Counted from the first letter of the stretch, positions 27,769-37,988 are shown. The stretch is DNA of 64,000 nucleotides from Cypionkella sp. (GCF_030652235.1 NZ_JAUSBA010000033.1:1-64000); one strand, 5' to 3'. The notes: generated by a model from the letters alone, not told the origin. Translations and numbers: made by a program.

Positions 27769-29427
27769 ATGCAAAACGGCGGGCAGATACTGGTTTCCTC
27801 TTTGGTGGCCTTGGGCGCATCCAAGGCCTTTGGCGTGCCCGGCGAAAGCTATCTCGCGGTTCTGGACGCCCTGCACGACACCCCAGGCCAGCTTGATTTC
27901 ATCCTGTGCCGCAACGAAGGCGGTGCGGCGTTCATGGCCTCGGCCTACGGCAAGCTGACTGGAATCCCCGGCATTTGCATGGTCACACGTGGGCCGGGGG
28001 CGACCAATGCGTCGATCGGCGTGCACACCGCGATGCAGGATTCATCGCCGATGATCCTGTTTGTCGGCCAAGTCGGCACCGATATGAAGGGGCGCGAGGC
28101 GTTTCAGGAACTCGACTACCGCGCGGTATTCGGCACGATGGCGAAATGGGCGGTCGAGATTGATCGGGTTGAGCGTATCCCGGAAATTCTGGCGCGGGCT
28201 TGGGTGACGGCCACCACAGGCCGCCCCGGCCCGGTGGTGATCGCGCTGCCAGAGGATATGTTGACAAGCCTGACCGATACCCCGGCGCTGACCGCTCCCG
28301 CGCGTGTTGCAGAACCCGCACCCGCGCCCGAAACCGTTGCCGAAACGCTGGCCCTTCTGGCCGCAGCCTCGCGCCCGTTGATCCTGATGGGCGGCACCAA
28401 CTGGACGGATACAGGCCGCACCGCCTTGCAGCATTTCGCCGAATCCTCCGACATTCCCGTGCTGGCGGCGTTTCGCTTCCAAGACCAGTTCGACAACTTC
28501 TCGCCCGTCTTTACAGGCGAGGCTGGCGTCGGGATGCTGCCCCATGCCAAAGCCCTGATCCGCAACGCCGATGTGATCCTTGCGATCAACGTCCGGTTTG
28601 GTGAAATGACAACCGACGGCTATACGCTGCTTTCCGTCCCGAACCCCGTGCAGCATTTGATCCATGTGCATGGCTCGGATCGCGAGATTGGCAAGATTTA
28701 TCAACCGATCTTGGGCATCCACTCCGGCCCCAACGCCTTCGCCCGCGCCCTGACTTCGGTGCAAGGCGCATGGGCGGATTGGCGCAGCAAAGCCCGCACC
28801 GCCTATGACGCCAGCTTCACCACCCCCGCCCAGCCTTCCCCGGTGGATATGGCCGCAGTCACCGCCCATCTGCGCGACATTTTGCCGGAAGATGTGATCC
28901 TGACCAACGGGGCGGGCAATTTTACCGTCTGGCCGAATAAATTTTTCAAATTCGGAAAAAATGCCCGTCTGCTCGCGCCACAATCGGGTGCGATGGGTTA
29001 CGGTGTGCCCGCCGCGATTGCCGCCAGGGTGGCATACCCTGCCCGCCGCGTGGTCTGCTTTGCCGGAGATGGCGATTTCCAGATGAACTGTCAGGAACTC
29101 GCCACCGCGATGCAAGCAGGCGCTCAGCCGATCATTCTGATCATAAACAACGGCATTTACGGCACCATTCGCGCGCATCAGGAACGCCATTATCCGGCGC
29201 GGGTGTCGGGGACGACGATGCTGAACCCCGACTTTTCCGCCCTCGCGCGCGCCTATGGTTTTCACGCCGAACGGGTGGAGCGCACCGAAGATTTTGCCGC
29301 CGCCTTCGCCCGGGCTTTGGCCTCGGGCACCGGTGCCGTGCTGGATCTGAACGTTTCGCCCGAAGCCATCACGCCGCACCAAACCCTGTCGCAACTGCGC
29401 GCCGCAGCGCAGGCGGCGCAGGCATGA
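27769..29427 (+). CDS. Thiamine-diphosphate-dependent enzyme (decarboxylase/synthase family)
   Basis: 552-aa ThDP enzyme of the acetolactate synthase/benzoylformate decarboxylase family. I start it at MQNGGQILVSSL, with AAGGGG about 8 bases upstream; an ATG 15 bases earlier is possible. The catalytic Glu is in CRNEGGAAFMA (residue 50), and the ThDP/Mg motif is GDGDFQMN followed by NNGIYGT. No partner regulatory subunit is present, so branched-chain amino acid synthesis is unlikely. It opens a nine-gene run and overlaps hyuA by 4 bases. Decarboxylation of a 2-keto acid made by the aminotransferase or FAD enzyme is one reasonable guess. Confidence 0.85.
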   Translation: MQNGGQILVSSLVALGASKAFGVPGESYLAVLDALHDTPGQLDFILCRNEGGAAFMASAYGKLTGIPGICMVTRGPGATNASIGVHTAMQDSSPMILFVGQVGTDMKGREAFQELDYRAVFGTMAKWAVEIDRVERIPEILARAWVTATTGRPGPVVIALPEDMLTSLTDTPALTAPARVAEPAPAPETVAETLALLAAASRPLILMGGTNWTDTGRTALQHFAESSDIPVLAAFRFQDQFDNFSPVFTGEAGVGMLPHAKALIRNADVILAINVRFGEMTTDGYTLLSVPNPVQHLIHVHGSDREIGKIYQPILGIHSGPNAFARALTSVQGAWADWRSKARTAYDASFTTPAQPSPVDMAAVTAHLRDILPEDVILTNGAGNFTVWPNKFFKFGKNARLLAPQSGAMGYGVPAAIAARVAYPARRVVCFAGDGDFQMNCQELATAMQAGAQPIILIINNGIYGTIRAHQERHYPARVSGTTMLNPDFSALARAYGFHAERVERTEDFAAAFARALASGTGAVLDLNVSPEAITPHQTLSQLRAAAQAAQA

Positions 29428-31511
29428 ACGCGCCCATTCGCTTGGGCGCCGATATCGGCGGCACTTTCACCGATATCGCGCTGGACTGTGGCGGGCGGAT
29501 GTTCTCGACCAAGCTGCTGACCACCTACGCCGCCCCCGAGCAGGCGATTTTAGACGGCATCGACGTGGTGCTGGCCGAGGCTGAAATCACCCTTGCCGAT
29601 CTGGATATCGTCATCCACGGCACCACTTTGGCGACCAATGCGTTGATCGAACGCCGGGGCGCAAAGACGGCGTTTGTGACCACCGAAGGCTTTCGGGATG
29701 TCATTGAAATGCGCACGGAAAACCGCTTTGCGCAGTATGATCTGAACATGGTCCTGCCCAAGCCCTTGATCCCGCGCGAGGATCGGTTTGCCATCAAGGG
29801 CCGCATCGGCGCGCAGGGTCAGGAACTTGCCGCGTTGGATGAGGCGGCGCTTGAGACGCTCGCCGATCAGATCACAGCGCAGGGCTTTGGCGCTGTGGCG
29901 ATTGGCTTCATCCATTCCTACATGAACCCTGTGCACGAACAGCGCGCGCGCGAAATCATCGCTGCGAAAACCAGTGTTCCGATCAGCATTTCCAGCGAAG
30001 TTTCGCCACAGATGCGCGAGTTTGAACGGTTCAACACCGTCTGCGCCAATGCTTATGTCCGCCCGCAAATGGCGGATTATCTGACCCGCCTGCAAGCCCG
30101 CCTAAAAACCTTGGGTGCGACCTGCCCGGTGTTCATGATCCACTCGGGCGGTGGTTTGATTTCTGTGGAAACCGCTGCAGAATTCCCGGTGCGTTTGGTG
30201 GAAAGCGGGCCTGCGGGCGGTGCGATTTTCGCCGCCGACGTGGCGCAAAAGTTTGGCCTGCAAAAGGTCGTCAGCTATGACATGGGCGGCACCACGGCAA
30301 AGATTTGTCTGATCGAAGACTACGCCCCCAAAACCGCCCGCAGCTTTGAAGTCGCGCGCACCACCCGTTTCGCCAAAGGCTCGGGTATGCCGATTTCCAT
30401 TCCGGTGATCGAGATGATTGAAATCGGCGCGGGCGGCGGATCTCTGGCTTGGGTCGATGCGACGGGGCGCATTCAGACCGGCCCGGAATCGGCGGGGTCA
30501 GAGCCGGGGCCTGCCTGCTACCAGCGCGGCGGCAGCCGTCCGGCGATCACCGATGCCGATCTGGTGCTGGGCAAGCTGGATGCCGAAAACTTCGCAGGCG
30601 GCGCGATCAGGCTTTCCACCGAAGCCGCACAGACAGCGATTTTGCGCAATGTGGGCGACAAGCTGGGTCTTGCGGCGGAAGCCGCCGCCTTCGGGATCTG
30701 CGAAGTGGTCGATGAGAATATGGCCAATGCTGCCCGTGTTCACGCCGTGGAAAACGGCAAGAACATCTCCGACAACGTGATGATCGCTTTTGGCGGGGCA
30801 GCCCCCCTGCACGCGGCCCGTCTGTGCGAAAAATTGGGCATTGAACGCTGTCTGATCCCGGTTGGCGCGGGTGTCGGCTCGGCCATCGGTTTCCTGAAAG
30901 CGCCGTTTGGCTACGAGGCTTTGGCCTCGAACATCCTCGCCCTGTCGGCGTTCAACGCGGCGGCAGTGAACGCCCTGATCGCAGGCTTGAAAGCCACCGC
31001 GACAGGCTTTGTGCGCGCAGGCACCAGCGCCCCGATCCACAGCGAAGTCACCGCCTTCATGCGCTATGTCGGGCAGGGCTGGGAAATTCCCGTCACCCTG
31101 CCGGACCGTAATTTCACCGATGCCGACGCCGAAATGCTGCGCAGCAATTTCTGCGAAAACTACGCCCGGTTTTTTGGCCGCGCGATCGCAGGCCTCGACG
31201 GGCTGGAAATTGAAATCGTCACATGGTCGGTCAAGTCGCAAGATCAGCGCGCCAAACCCGTCCAAATCGCGCTTTCCTTGGGCGGGGCGCAGGCCCAGCA
31301 CAAGCTCTCACGCCCGGTGTTCGACCCGTCTCGGGGTGTGTTCGTAGCTACCGCGATCATAACCCGCAGCGACCTAACCCCCGGCGCGCGCGTCCAGGGC
31401 CCCGCGATAATCGTCGAACGCGAAACCTCCACCGTCGTCACCACCCCGTTCGATGTGGTGATGCAATCCGACGGCAGCCTGCTGCTGATCCGCAAGGGGG
31501 CCACAGCATGA
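29424..31511 (+). CDS. hyuA: Hydantoinase/oxoprolinase-family protein, subunit A
   Basis: ATP-dependent amidohydrolase or carboxylase subunit of the HyuA/N-methylhydantoinase A family, 695 aa. It has the N-terminal acetate-kinase-like phosphate motif GADIGGTFTDIAL, HGTTLATNALIERRGA, SGGGLIS and the second nucleotide motif SYDMGGTTAK, all typical. Partners with HyuB, encoded next with ATGA overlap. Known family members open hydantoins or 5-oxoproline, or carboxylate ketones (acetone, acetophenone); the exact substrate cannot be told. The start overlaps the ThDP gene stop by 4 bases. Confidence 0.9.
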   Translation: MNAPIRLGADIGGTFTDIALDCGGRMFSTKLLTTYAAPEQAILDGIDVVLAEAEITLADLDIVIHGTTLATNALIERRGAKTAFVTTEGFRDVIEMRTENRFAQYDLNMVLPKPLIPREDRFAIKGRIGAQGQELAALDEAALETLADQITAQGFGAVAIGFIHSYMNPVHEQRAREIIAAKTSVPISISSEVSPQMREFERFNTVCANAYVRPQMADYLTRLQARLKTLGATCPVFMIHSGGGLISVETAAEFPVRLVESGPAGGAIFAADVAQKFGLQKVVSYDMGGTTAKICLIEDYAPKTARSFEVARTTRFAKGSGMPISIPVIEMIEIGAGGGSLAWVDATGRIQTGPESAGSEPGPACYQRGGSRPAITDADLVLGKLDAENFAGGAIRLSTEAAQTAILRNVGDKLGLAAEAAAFGICEVVDENMANAARVHAVENGKNISDNVMIAFGGAAPLHAARLCEKLGIERCLIPVGAGVGSAIGFLKAPFGYEALASNILALSAFNAAAVNALIAGLKATATGFVRAGTSAPIHSEVTAFMRYVGQGWEIPVTLPDRNFTDADAEMLRSNFCENYARFFGRAIAGLDGLEIEIVTWSVKSQDQRAKPVQIALSLGGAQAQHKLSRPVFDPSRGVFVATAIITRSDLTPGARVQGPAIIVERETSTVVTTPFDVVMQSDGSLLLIRKGATA

Positions 31512-33130
31512 CTGATCCAACCCGCGATATTCGCATGCAAGTGATGTGGAACCGCCTGATTTCGGTGGTGGAAGAACAGGCGCTGACCCTGCTGCGCACC
31601 GCGTTTTCCACCTCTGTCCGCGAGGCCGGCGATCTGTCCGCCGGAGTCTTCGACCCACAGGGCCGGATGCTGGCGCAGGCGGTGACGGGAACCCCCGGCC
31701 ATGTCAACACCATGGCCGAGGCGGTGCTGCATTTCATCGCCGAAATTGGTCGCGAAAACATGTTCGCGGGCGATACCTATGTGACCAATGACCCGTGGAA
31801 GGGCACCGGGCATCTGCATGATATCACGATGGTTTCGCCCTCGTTCCTGGGCGATGATCTGGTCGGCTTCTTCGCCTGTACCGCCCATGTCGTCGATGTT
31901 GGTGGCCGTGGATTTGGTGCCGATGCCAAATCGGTCTATGAGGAAGGCATCCAGATCCCGATCATGAAATTCGCCGATCGCGGCGTGGTCAATGCCGACC
32001 TGATCCGCCTGATCCGCGCCAATGTGCGCGAGGCCAATCAGGTGGTCGGTGATTTCTACTCGCTCGCCGGCTGCAACGATGTCGGCCACCGCCGCCTGAT
32101 CGCGATGATGCAGGAAATCGGCCTGACCGCGCTCGATGCTTTAGCCGAGTTTATCTTCACCCGCACTTATGCCGCGACGTTGCAGCGCATCCGCGCGCTG
32201 CCGCAGGGCGCTTGGACGAACACGCTGCTGACCGATGGCTACGACACCCCCGTCAAATTGGCAGCCCAAGTGGCAATCAACGGCGATCAGGTCAACGTCG
32301 ATTTCGCAGGCTCTGACCCCGCCAGCCGCTATGGCATCAACGTGCCGATCATCTACACCAAAGCCTATGCCTGCTACGCGCTGAAATGTGTGATTGCGCC
32401 GGATATCCCGAACAACTGGGCCTCGCTGGCCCTGTTCACCATCTCGTCGCCGGAAAACATCCTGAACGCCCCGCGCCCTGCGCCTGTCGCGGTGCGGCAT
32501 GTCATCGGCCATCTGGTGCCCGATCTGGTGCTGGGCGCTTTGGCCAAAGCCCTGCCGGGGCAGGTGCTGGCCGAAGGCGCTGCGGCCCTGTGGAACATTC
32601 ACATGTCGGTGCGCCCTGTCACTGGCACCACAGGCAAGCGCGCCGAAATCCTGATGTTCAACTCGGGCGGCATGGGCGCACGTCCCACGCGCGACGGGTT
32701 GTCGGCCACCGCTTTCCCCTCCGGCGTGATGACGATGCCGATTGAGGCGACCGAGCATACCGGCCCCATCGTGGTCTGGCGCAAGGAACTGCGGCCCGAC
32801 TCGGGCGGCGATGGCCAGTATCGCGGCGGCCTCGGCCAGATCATCGAAATCGAACCCGCGCCGGGGTACGAATTCGACTTCTCGGCGATGTTTGATCGCG
32901 TCCACCACCCGGCAGCGGGCCGCGATGGCGGTGGGGCAGGGGCGGCGGGGATTGTGGCGCTGGACGATGGCACGCGGTTGAAGCCGAAAGGCTGGCAGCA
33001 TGTGCCGCAGGGGCGACGGTTGATCCTTCATCTTCCCGGCGGCGGCGGTTACGGTGCGCCAGAAATGCGTTCAGCGGATGCGCAGGCAGAGGATATTCTG
33101 CGCGGCTATGTGACAGGGAATAAACCATGA
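31508..33130 (+). CDS. hyuB: Hydantoinase B/oxoprolinase-family protein, subunit B
   Basis: Second subunit of the HyuAB-type enzyme, 540 aa, starting MTDPTRDIRMQVMWN at an ATG overlapping the hyuA stop. Typical motifs are REAGDLSAGVFDPQGRMLAQ, GHVNTMAEAV, FVTNDPW-type YVTNDPWKGTGHLHD and the Gly-rich ending LPGGGGYGAPEMR. Its length is normal for HyuB. It forms a complex with HyuA in the characterised enzymes. A longer frame upstream lies wholly inside hyuA and is not used. Confidence 0.9.
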   Translation: MTDPTRDIRMQVMWNRLISVVEEQALTLLRTAFSTSVREAGDLSAGVFDPQGRMLAQAVTGTPGHVNTMAEAVLHFIAEIGRENMFAGDTYVTNDPWKGTGHLHDITMVSPSFLGDDLVGFFACTAHVVDVGGRGFGADAKSVYEEGIQIPIMKFADRGVVNADLIRLIRANVREANQVVGDFYSLAGCNDVGHRRLIAMMQEIGLTALDALAEFIFTRTYAATLQRIRALPQGAWTNTLLTDGYDTPVKLAAQVAINGDQVNVDFAGSDPASRYGINVPIIYTKAYACYALKCVIAPDIPNNWASLALFTISSPENILNAPRPAPVAVRHVIGHLVPDLVLGALAKALPGQVLAEGAAALWNIHMSVRPVTGTTGKRAEILMFNSGGMGARPTRDGLSATAFPSGVMTMPIEATEHTGPIVVWRKELRPDSGGDGQYRGGLGQIIEIEPAPGYEFDFSAMFDRVHHPAAGRDGGGAGAAGIVALDDGTRLKPKGWQHVPQGRRLILHLPGGGGYGAPEMRSADAQAEDILRGYVTGNKP

Positions 33131-34332
33131 CTTACGTTGCAGATCGCTTGGCAGCGGTTAAACCCTCGGCCTCTATGGCGGTATCCATGGCCGCCAAGGC
33201 GTTGCGGGCGCAGGGCGTCGATGTGATCGACCTTGGCTTGGGCGAGCCGGATTTCCCAACCCCCCCCCACATCGTTGAGGCCGCCTTCAAGGCCGCCGCA
33301 GCGGGTGAAACCCTATATACCGCCTCCGCAGGCACCCCCACCCTGCGCGCTGCGATTGCCGAGAAATTCAAACGTGAGAACGGCCTAGACTACTTACAGG
33401 ATGAAATCACCGTCGCCAACGGTGCCAAGCAGATCATCTTCAACGCTCTGCTCGCCACCCTCAACCCCGGCGACGAAGCCATCTTGCCGACCCCCTATTT
33501 CGTGTCCTACCCCGAGATGGTCAAACTCCTTGGCGGCGTGCCAGTCACCCCCGCTTGCCCCGCTGACACAGGTTTCCGCCTGACGCCCGAAGTGCTGCAA
33601 GCCGCGATCACCCCCCGCACCAAATGGCTGTTTCTGAACATGCCCGGCAACCCTTCTGGTGCGGTATACGCGGCCACAGAATTGCAAGCCTTGGGCGCAG
33701 TCCTCGCCCAACACCCACACATCCTGATCCTGTCCGATGAAATCTACGAACACATCCTGTTCGATGGCCGCACCTTCGTAAGCTTCGGCGCAGCCTGCCC
33801 CGATCTTCGCGACCGCAGCCTGATCGTCAACGGCGTGGCGAAAGCCTACGCGATGACCGGCTGGCGTATAGGCTATGCCGCAGGCCCCGCACCGCTCATC
33901 AAAGCCATGAACACCGTGCAAAGCCAATCCGTCACCTCGGTCGCGGCCCCGATGCAAGCCGCCGCCCTCGCCGCCCTGAACGGCCCGCAAGACTGCATCG
34001 CCCAGTTCCGCGCAGCATTTGAGCGTCGCCGCGATCTCGTCGTCGCAGGCATCGCCACCATTCCCGGCCTCACCCTTGCCCCGCCCGAAGGCGCATTCTA
34101 CGCCTATATCGGTTGCGCCGCGCTGATCGGAAAACGCACGGCCAAAGGCGAAACCCTCACCGACGATACCGCCGTCACCCAATACCTGCTGACCAGTGGC
34201 GTCGCCGCCGTCCCCGGCACCGCCTATGGCCTCTCACCCTTCTTCCGCATCTCCACCGCCACCTCTGACGCGGTGTTGACCGAGGCCATCGCCCGCATCA
34301 AAGCAGCCGTCGCGGCGCTGGAGCCGAAATGA
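33127..34332 (+). CDS. PLP-dependent aminotransferase, class I (aspartate aminotransferase-like)
   Basis: Transfers an amino group between an amino acid and a 2-keto acid, using pyridoxal phosphate. The 401 aa include the substrate-binding LGLGEPDFPTP, NPSGAVY, the PLP-ring stretch ILSDEIYEHI, and the Schiff-base lysine in VNGVAKAYAMTGWRIGYAAG. Subgroup I-gamma/beta like. ATGA overlaps on both sides place it inside the ThDP-HyuAB unit, so it probably handles an intermediate there and is not the main aspartate enzyme. Confidence 0.88.
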   Translation: MTYVADRLAAVKPSASMAVSMAAKALRAQGVDVIDLGLGEPDFPTPPHIVEAAFKAAAAGETLYTASAGTPTLRAAIAEKFKRENGLDYLQDEITVANGAKQIIFNALLATLNPGDEAILPTPYFVSYPEMVKLLGGVPVTPACPADTGFRLTPEVLQAAITPRTKWLFLNMPGNPSGAVYAATELQALGAVLAQHPHILILSDEIYEHILFDGRTFVSFGAACPDLRDRSLIVNGVAKAYAMTGWRIGYAAGPAPLIKAMNTVQSQSVTSVAAPMQAAALAALNGPQDCIAQFRAAFERRRDLVVAGIATIPGLTLAPPEGAFYAYIGCAALIGKRTAKGETLTDDTAVTQYLLTSGVAAVPGTAYGLSPFFRISTATSDAVLTEAIARIKAAVAALEPK

Positions 34333-35144
34333 CCCCGCGCTTTGACTCCATCCTGATCACGGGTGCTGCGGGCCGCTTGGGCACCGAATTGCGCCGGGGT
34401 CTGGCCCCTTTGGCGCGCCGCCTGCGCCTCTCCGACATCACCGAAATCCAAAACCTGCAACCCAACGAAGACGCCATAATCTGCGATCTGGCGGACGAAT
34501 CCGCAATCCTATCCCTCACCCAAGGTGTTGATGCGATTGTGCATTTCGGCGGCATCCCGATGGAGCGCACCTGGGATAGCATCCTGAACGCCAACATTCG
34601 CGGCAGCTACCACATCTACGAAGGCGCGCGCAAAGCCGGCGTCAAGCGCGTGATCTACGCCTCCTCTGTCCACGCCATCGGCTATCATGATCTCGAATCC
34701 CAGATCGACGCCAACGCACCGCACCGCCCGGATGGCCTTTACGGCCTGTCGAAGTGCTTTGTCGAAGATCTGGGCCGCCTTTACTGGGACAAATTCGGCA
34801 TTGAAACCGCCGCCCTGCGCATCTTTTCCTCCTTCCCCGAACCACAAGACCGCCGCATGCTGTGGTCCTACCTGTCCTTCGACGATTGCATCCGCCTTGT
34901 CACCGCTGCCCTGACCGCCCCGCGCATAGGTTTCACCGTCAGTTTTGGGATGTCGGATAACACCGTCAAACCCGTCGACAACCGCCTTGCAGCCCACCTT
35001 GGCTATCAGGCAAAAGACACTTCCGAGCCCTTCCGCGCAGGCGTAGAAGCGCGCAGCGATCCGCCCGACCCAAAAGCGCCTGCGGTGCGGCATTTGGGCG
35101 GCTGGTTTGTAGATCTGGGACACCCCGACGAGGATACGAAATGA
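34329..35144 (+). CDS. NAD-dependent epimerase/dehydratase family, uronate dehydrogenase-like
   Basis: Rossmann-fold NAD(P)-dependent oxidoreductase of 271 aa, close in pattern to uronate dehydrogenase: ILITGAAGRLGTELRRGL, HFGGIPMERTWDSILNANIRGSYHIYEGAR, YASSVHAIGYH and the catalytic Y-x3-K in LYGLSKCFVED. True uronate dehydrogenases oxidise glucuronate or galacturonate, but no sugar-acid genes are nearby, so another hydroxy substrate is likely. The start and stop overlap the neighbours by 4 bases each. Confidence 0.82.
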   Translation: MTPRFDSILITGAAGRLGTELRRGLAPLARRLRLSDITEIQNLQPNEDAIICDLADESAILSLTQGVDAIVHFGGIPMERTWDSILNANIRGSYHIYEGARKAGVKRVIYASSVHAIGYHDLESQIDANAPHRPDGLYGLSKCFVEDLGRLYWDKFGIETAALRIFSSFPEPQDRRMLWSYLSFDDCIRLVTAALTAPRIGFTVSFGMSDNTVKPVDNRLAAHLGYQAKDTSEPFRAGVEARSDPPDPKAPAVRHLGGWFVDLGHPDEDTK

Positions 35145-36346
35145 AGACGCAGTATGATGTGGTGATTGTGGGCGGCGCAGTAATCGGCTCTGCCGTCGCG
35201 TATTTCCTGATGGCGAACCCCGATTTCGATGGATCGGTGTTGGTGGTGGAGCGTGACCCGACCTATGCCAAAGCCTCGACCTCGCTGTCGGCAGCCTCGA
35301 TCCGCACCCAGTTTTCCAACGCGATCAACGTCAAGATCAGCCAGTTCGGCTATCAATTCATCAAAGATTTCCCCGAAACCATGCAGGTCGGCGATGACAA
35401 GCCCGACCTGAATTTCCACTCGGGCGGCTACCTGTATCTTGCAGGCACCTCTGAGCAGGAACAAATCCTGCGCGAAAGCCACGAGGTGCAGCGCGCCTGC
35501 GGGGCTGATACCGTGCTGTGGGATCAAAACCAACTGGCGACAGCCTTTCCGCATCTGAATGTCGAAGACATCCGCCTCGCGTCCTACGGCCAATCCGGTG
35601 AAGGCTGGTTCAACAACACTGGCATTATGTCCGGGTTTCGCAACAAAGCCCGCGCCTTGGGGGCCGAAGTCATCTCCGATGAGGTCACAGCCATTGGCCG
35701 CACGGGCGATACGATAACCTCTGTCACCCTCAAATCCGGTGCCACTCTTCAGGCGGGCACGGTGGTAAACGCCTCTGGCCCCCGCGCCGCCCTCACAGCC
35801 CGCATGGCTGGCCTCGACGTGCCCGTAGAACCCCGCAAACGCACCCTGTTCGTGTTCGATTGCGCCAAAACCCCCGAAGGCAGCGCCACCGTCAACCAAG
35901 GCCGCCTGCCGCTGATGATCGACCCCTCCGGCGTATTCTGCCGCCCCGAAGGCCGCTTCTTTTTGACCGGAGCCGTCCCCATCGAAGATCCCGCCGTCGA
36001 TTGGGACGATTTCGAACCGCGTTATGAGGAATTCGAAGACATCATCTGGCCCGCGCTGGCCAACCGCGCGCAGGGGTTTGAGGCGATTAAAGTCGTCAAT
36101 CAATGGGCGGGTCACTACGATTTCAACACCCTCGATCATAACCTGATCGTCGGTCGCCACCCAGACGTGCGCAACTTTGTCTTCGCCAACGGCTTCTCGG
36201 GCCACGGGTTGCAACAAGGCCCTGCCGCAGGCCGTGCTGTGTCCGAACTGATCATCTACGGCGGCTACCGCACGCTGGATATGTCCGAAGTCGGCTTTGA
36301 GCGCATTGTTGAGAACCGCCCCTTCCTCGAAAAAGCGATCATTTAA
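35141..36346 (+). CDS. FAD-dependent oxidoreductase (DAO family)
   Basis: 401-aa flavoprotein of the D-amino-acid/sarcosine oxidase (DAO) superfamily. The FAD-binding GGAVIGSAVAYFLM and a glycine-rich region KASTSLSAASIRTQFS are N-terminal; the C-terminal FANGFSGHGLQQGPAAGRAVSELI completes the FAD site. The family oxidises secondary or D-amino acids. Sixth gene of the run, overlapping the previous by 4 bases. With an aminotransferase and HyuAB beside it, the pathway probably breaks down an amino-acid-derived compound. Confidence 0.87.
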   Translation: MKTQYDVVIVGGAVIGSAVAYFLMANPDFDGSVLVVERDPTYAKASTSLSAASIRTQFSNAINVKISQFGYQFIKDFPETMQVGDDKPDLNFHSGGYLYLAGTSEQEQILRESHEVQRACGADTVLWDQNQLATAFPHLNVEDIRLASYGQSGEGWFNNTGIMSGFRNKARALGAEVISDEVTAIGRTGDTITSVTLKSGATLQAGTVVNASGPRAALTARMAGLDVPVEPRKRTLFVFDCAKTPEGSATVNQGRLPLMIDPSGVFCRPEGRFFLTGAVPIEDPAVDWDDFEPRYEEFEDIIWPALANRAQGFEAIKVVNQWAGHYDFNTLDHNLIVGRHPDVRNFVFANGFSGHGLQQGPAAGRAVSELIIYGGYRTLDMSEVGFERIVENRPFLEKAII

Positions 36347-36350
36347 ACAA

Positions 36351-37262
36351 ATGAACCGCCCGCCGCGCCTTCCCCCCCTGAACGCGCTGCGGGTGTTTCA
36401 AACCGTGATGCGCCACCGCAGCTTTCGCGGTGCGGCGGATGAGCTGACCGTCACCCCGCAAGCCGTCAGCCAGCAAATCAAACTGTTGGAGGACACGCTC
36501 GCGCTGGAATTGTTCACCCGCCAAGGCCGCGCCATCGAGCCAACCGAGCAAGCCATCCTGCTCGCCCATTACATCCAAGCAGGTTTCGATGAATTTGCCG
36601 AAGGCATCCGTCGCGTCACCAAATTGGGCCAGCGCAACCGCATCAATCTGAACGCCAGCCCGTATTTTGCCACCCGCTTTCTGCTGGATCGCCTGTCAAA
36701 CTTTCGCGCCATCATGCCGGGGGCCGACCTGCGCTTGACCACCATGGTCGAACTGCCCGATTTCATCGCCGATGATGTCGACGTGGCGATCCAATGGGGC
36801 TTCGGCGCTTGGAGCAATCACGAGCAGACACTTCTACTACGAGACATCAAGGTGATCTGCTGCACCCCCGCCCTTGCCGCCAAACTCCATACCCCCAATG
36901 ATCTGCGCAACCTTCCCCTGCTGCACTCTGTCCTCGCCGACCTCTGGACCCCGGTTCTCGCCCATCTGAACGTCTCAGGTGCCCCGCAAGACAGCGCCTT
37001 GCGCTTCCAAGACGCCGCCACCATGCGCCGCGCGACTTTGGCGGGGCTGGGCGTCGGCCTGCTGTCCACCATCGACGCCGAAGAAGACCTCGCCTCGGGT
37101 AAACTGGTCGCCCCCTTTGGCCTCAACATCATGGCCGAGATGCCCCAAGCCCAGATCCCCGGCTTCTATCTGGTGCTGCCGAAAGCCCACCGCCGCGTCA
37201 AATCCATTGCCGCGTTTTGTGATTGGGTGGCGCACGAAAATTGGGCCATGCCCGTTGTTTAA
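36351..37262 (+). CDS. LysR-family regulator (GcvA-like)
   Basis: 303-aa LysR transcription factor with an N-terminal winged helix (LPPLNALRVFQTVMRHRSFRGAADELTV, shortened here, then QAVSQQIKLLE) and a C-terminal ligand-binding domain. The opening PPLNALR is characteristic of the GcvA/AmpR branch. It begins 4 bases after the FAD gene, so it is embedded in the operon it probably controls. The ATG follows TTTAAACAA without a clear Shine-Dalgarno; coupling to the gene before is likely. Confidence 0.88.
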   Translation: MNRPPRLPPLNALRVFQTVMRHRSFRGAADELTVTPQAVSQQIKLLEDTLALELFTRQGRAIEPTEQAILLAHYIQAGFDEFAEGIRRVTKLGQRNRINLNASPYFATRFLLDRLSNFRAIMPGADLRLTTMVELPDFIADDVDVAIQWGFGAWSNHEQTLLLRDIKVICCTPALAAKLHTPNDLRNLPLLHSVLADLWTPVLAHLNVSGAPQDSALRFQDAATMRRATLAGLGVGLLSTIDAEEDLASGKLVAPFGLNIMAEMPQAQIPGFYLVLPKAHRRVKSIAAFCDWVAHENWAMPVV

Positions 37263-37271
37263 GGAGCCGAC

Positions 37272-37988
37272 ATGGCACAAGCCCTCGTCACAGGCGCGAC
37301 CAGCGGCATAGGCCGCGCAATCGCCATAGCCTTGCACACCGCAGGCCATGAAGTCGTGGCTTTGGGCCGCAACGCGCAGGCCTTGGCCGAACTGTCCGCA
37401 CTGGGCCTGCAAACCCGGCAGCTTGATCTGACCGACCCGGCGGGCCTTGCCACCCTGGCCGACCTTACCCCCGATATTCTGGTCAATAACGCAGGCCTAA
37501 TGCCGCCCTTGGGCAATTTCTGCGACGCCGACCCCGCCGACATGGATCAAGCGATCAACACCAACTTGCGCGCGCCTCTCGCCCTGACCCGCGCCATAGC
37601 CCCCGGAATGCGCGCGCGCGGCCACGGCCATATCTTCTTCACCGGATCGACCGCAGGCCACGCCCCCTTCGCCAATCTGGCGGTCTATTGCGCCACCAAA
37701 GCGGCCATCGGCGGCTTCGCCCAAGCCCTGCGGCTCGACATGGCCCCGCACAACGTCCGCGTCACCGAAATCGTCGCGGGGCGGGTGGAAACCAGCCTTT
37801 ACAACGCCCTGCTTCCGGCCGAGGCCCGTGCGGCGATGTACGCAGGCAACGCCGCCGTACAGCCCGAAGACGTGGCCGCGATGCTGCTGGCGGTGCTCGC
37901 CCTGCCGCAATCCGTCGATGTCGCGCGGTTTGATATTCTTCCCACCTATCAAGGGGTCGCCACAGGCACCCCAAAGAAAGAGGCTTAA
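37272..37988 (+). CDS. Short-chain dehydrogenase/reductase (YdfG-like)
   Basis: NAD(P)-dependent SDR of 238 aa. It has the cofactor motif GATSGIGRAIA, NNAG at residue ~72 and the catalytic Y-x3-K as YCATKAA. The patterns after the active site (RVTEIVAGRVETSLYNALL) fit the YdfG 3-hydroxy acid dehydrogenase group. Preceded by AAGGAG close to the ATG; 9 bases after the LysR gene and 1 base before the next SDR, so part of the same unit. Substrate unknown. Confidence 0.85.
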   Translation: MAQALVTGATSGIGRAIAIALHTAGHEVVALGRNAQALAELSALGLQTRQLDLTDPAGLATLADLTPDILVNNAGLMPPLGNFCDADPADMDQAINTNLRAPLALTRAIAPGMRARGHGHIFFTGSTAGHAPFANLAVYCATKAAIGGFAQALRLDMAPHNVRVTEIVAGRVETSLYNALLPAEARAAMYAGNAAVQPEDVAAMLLAVLALPQSVDVARFDILPTYQGVATGTPKKEA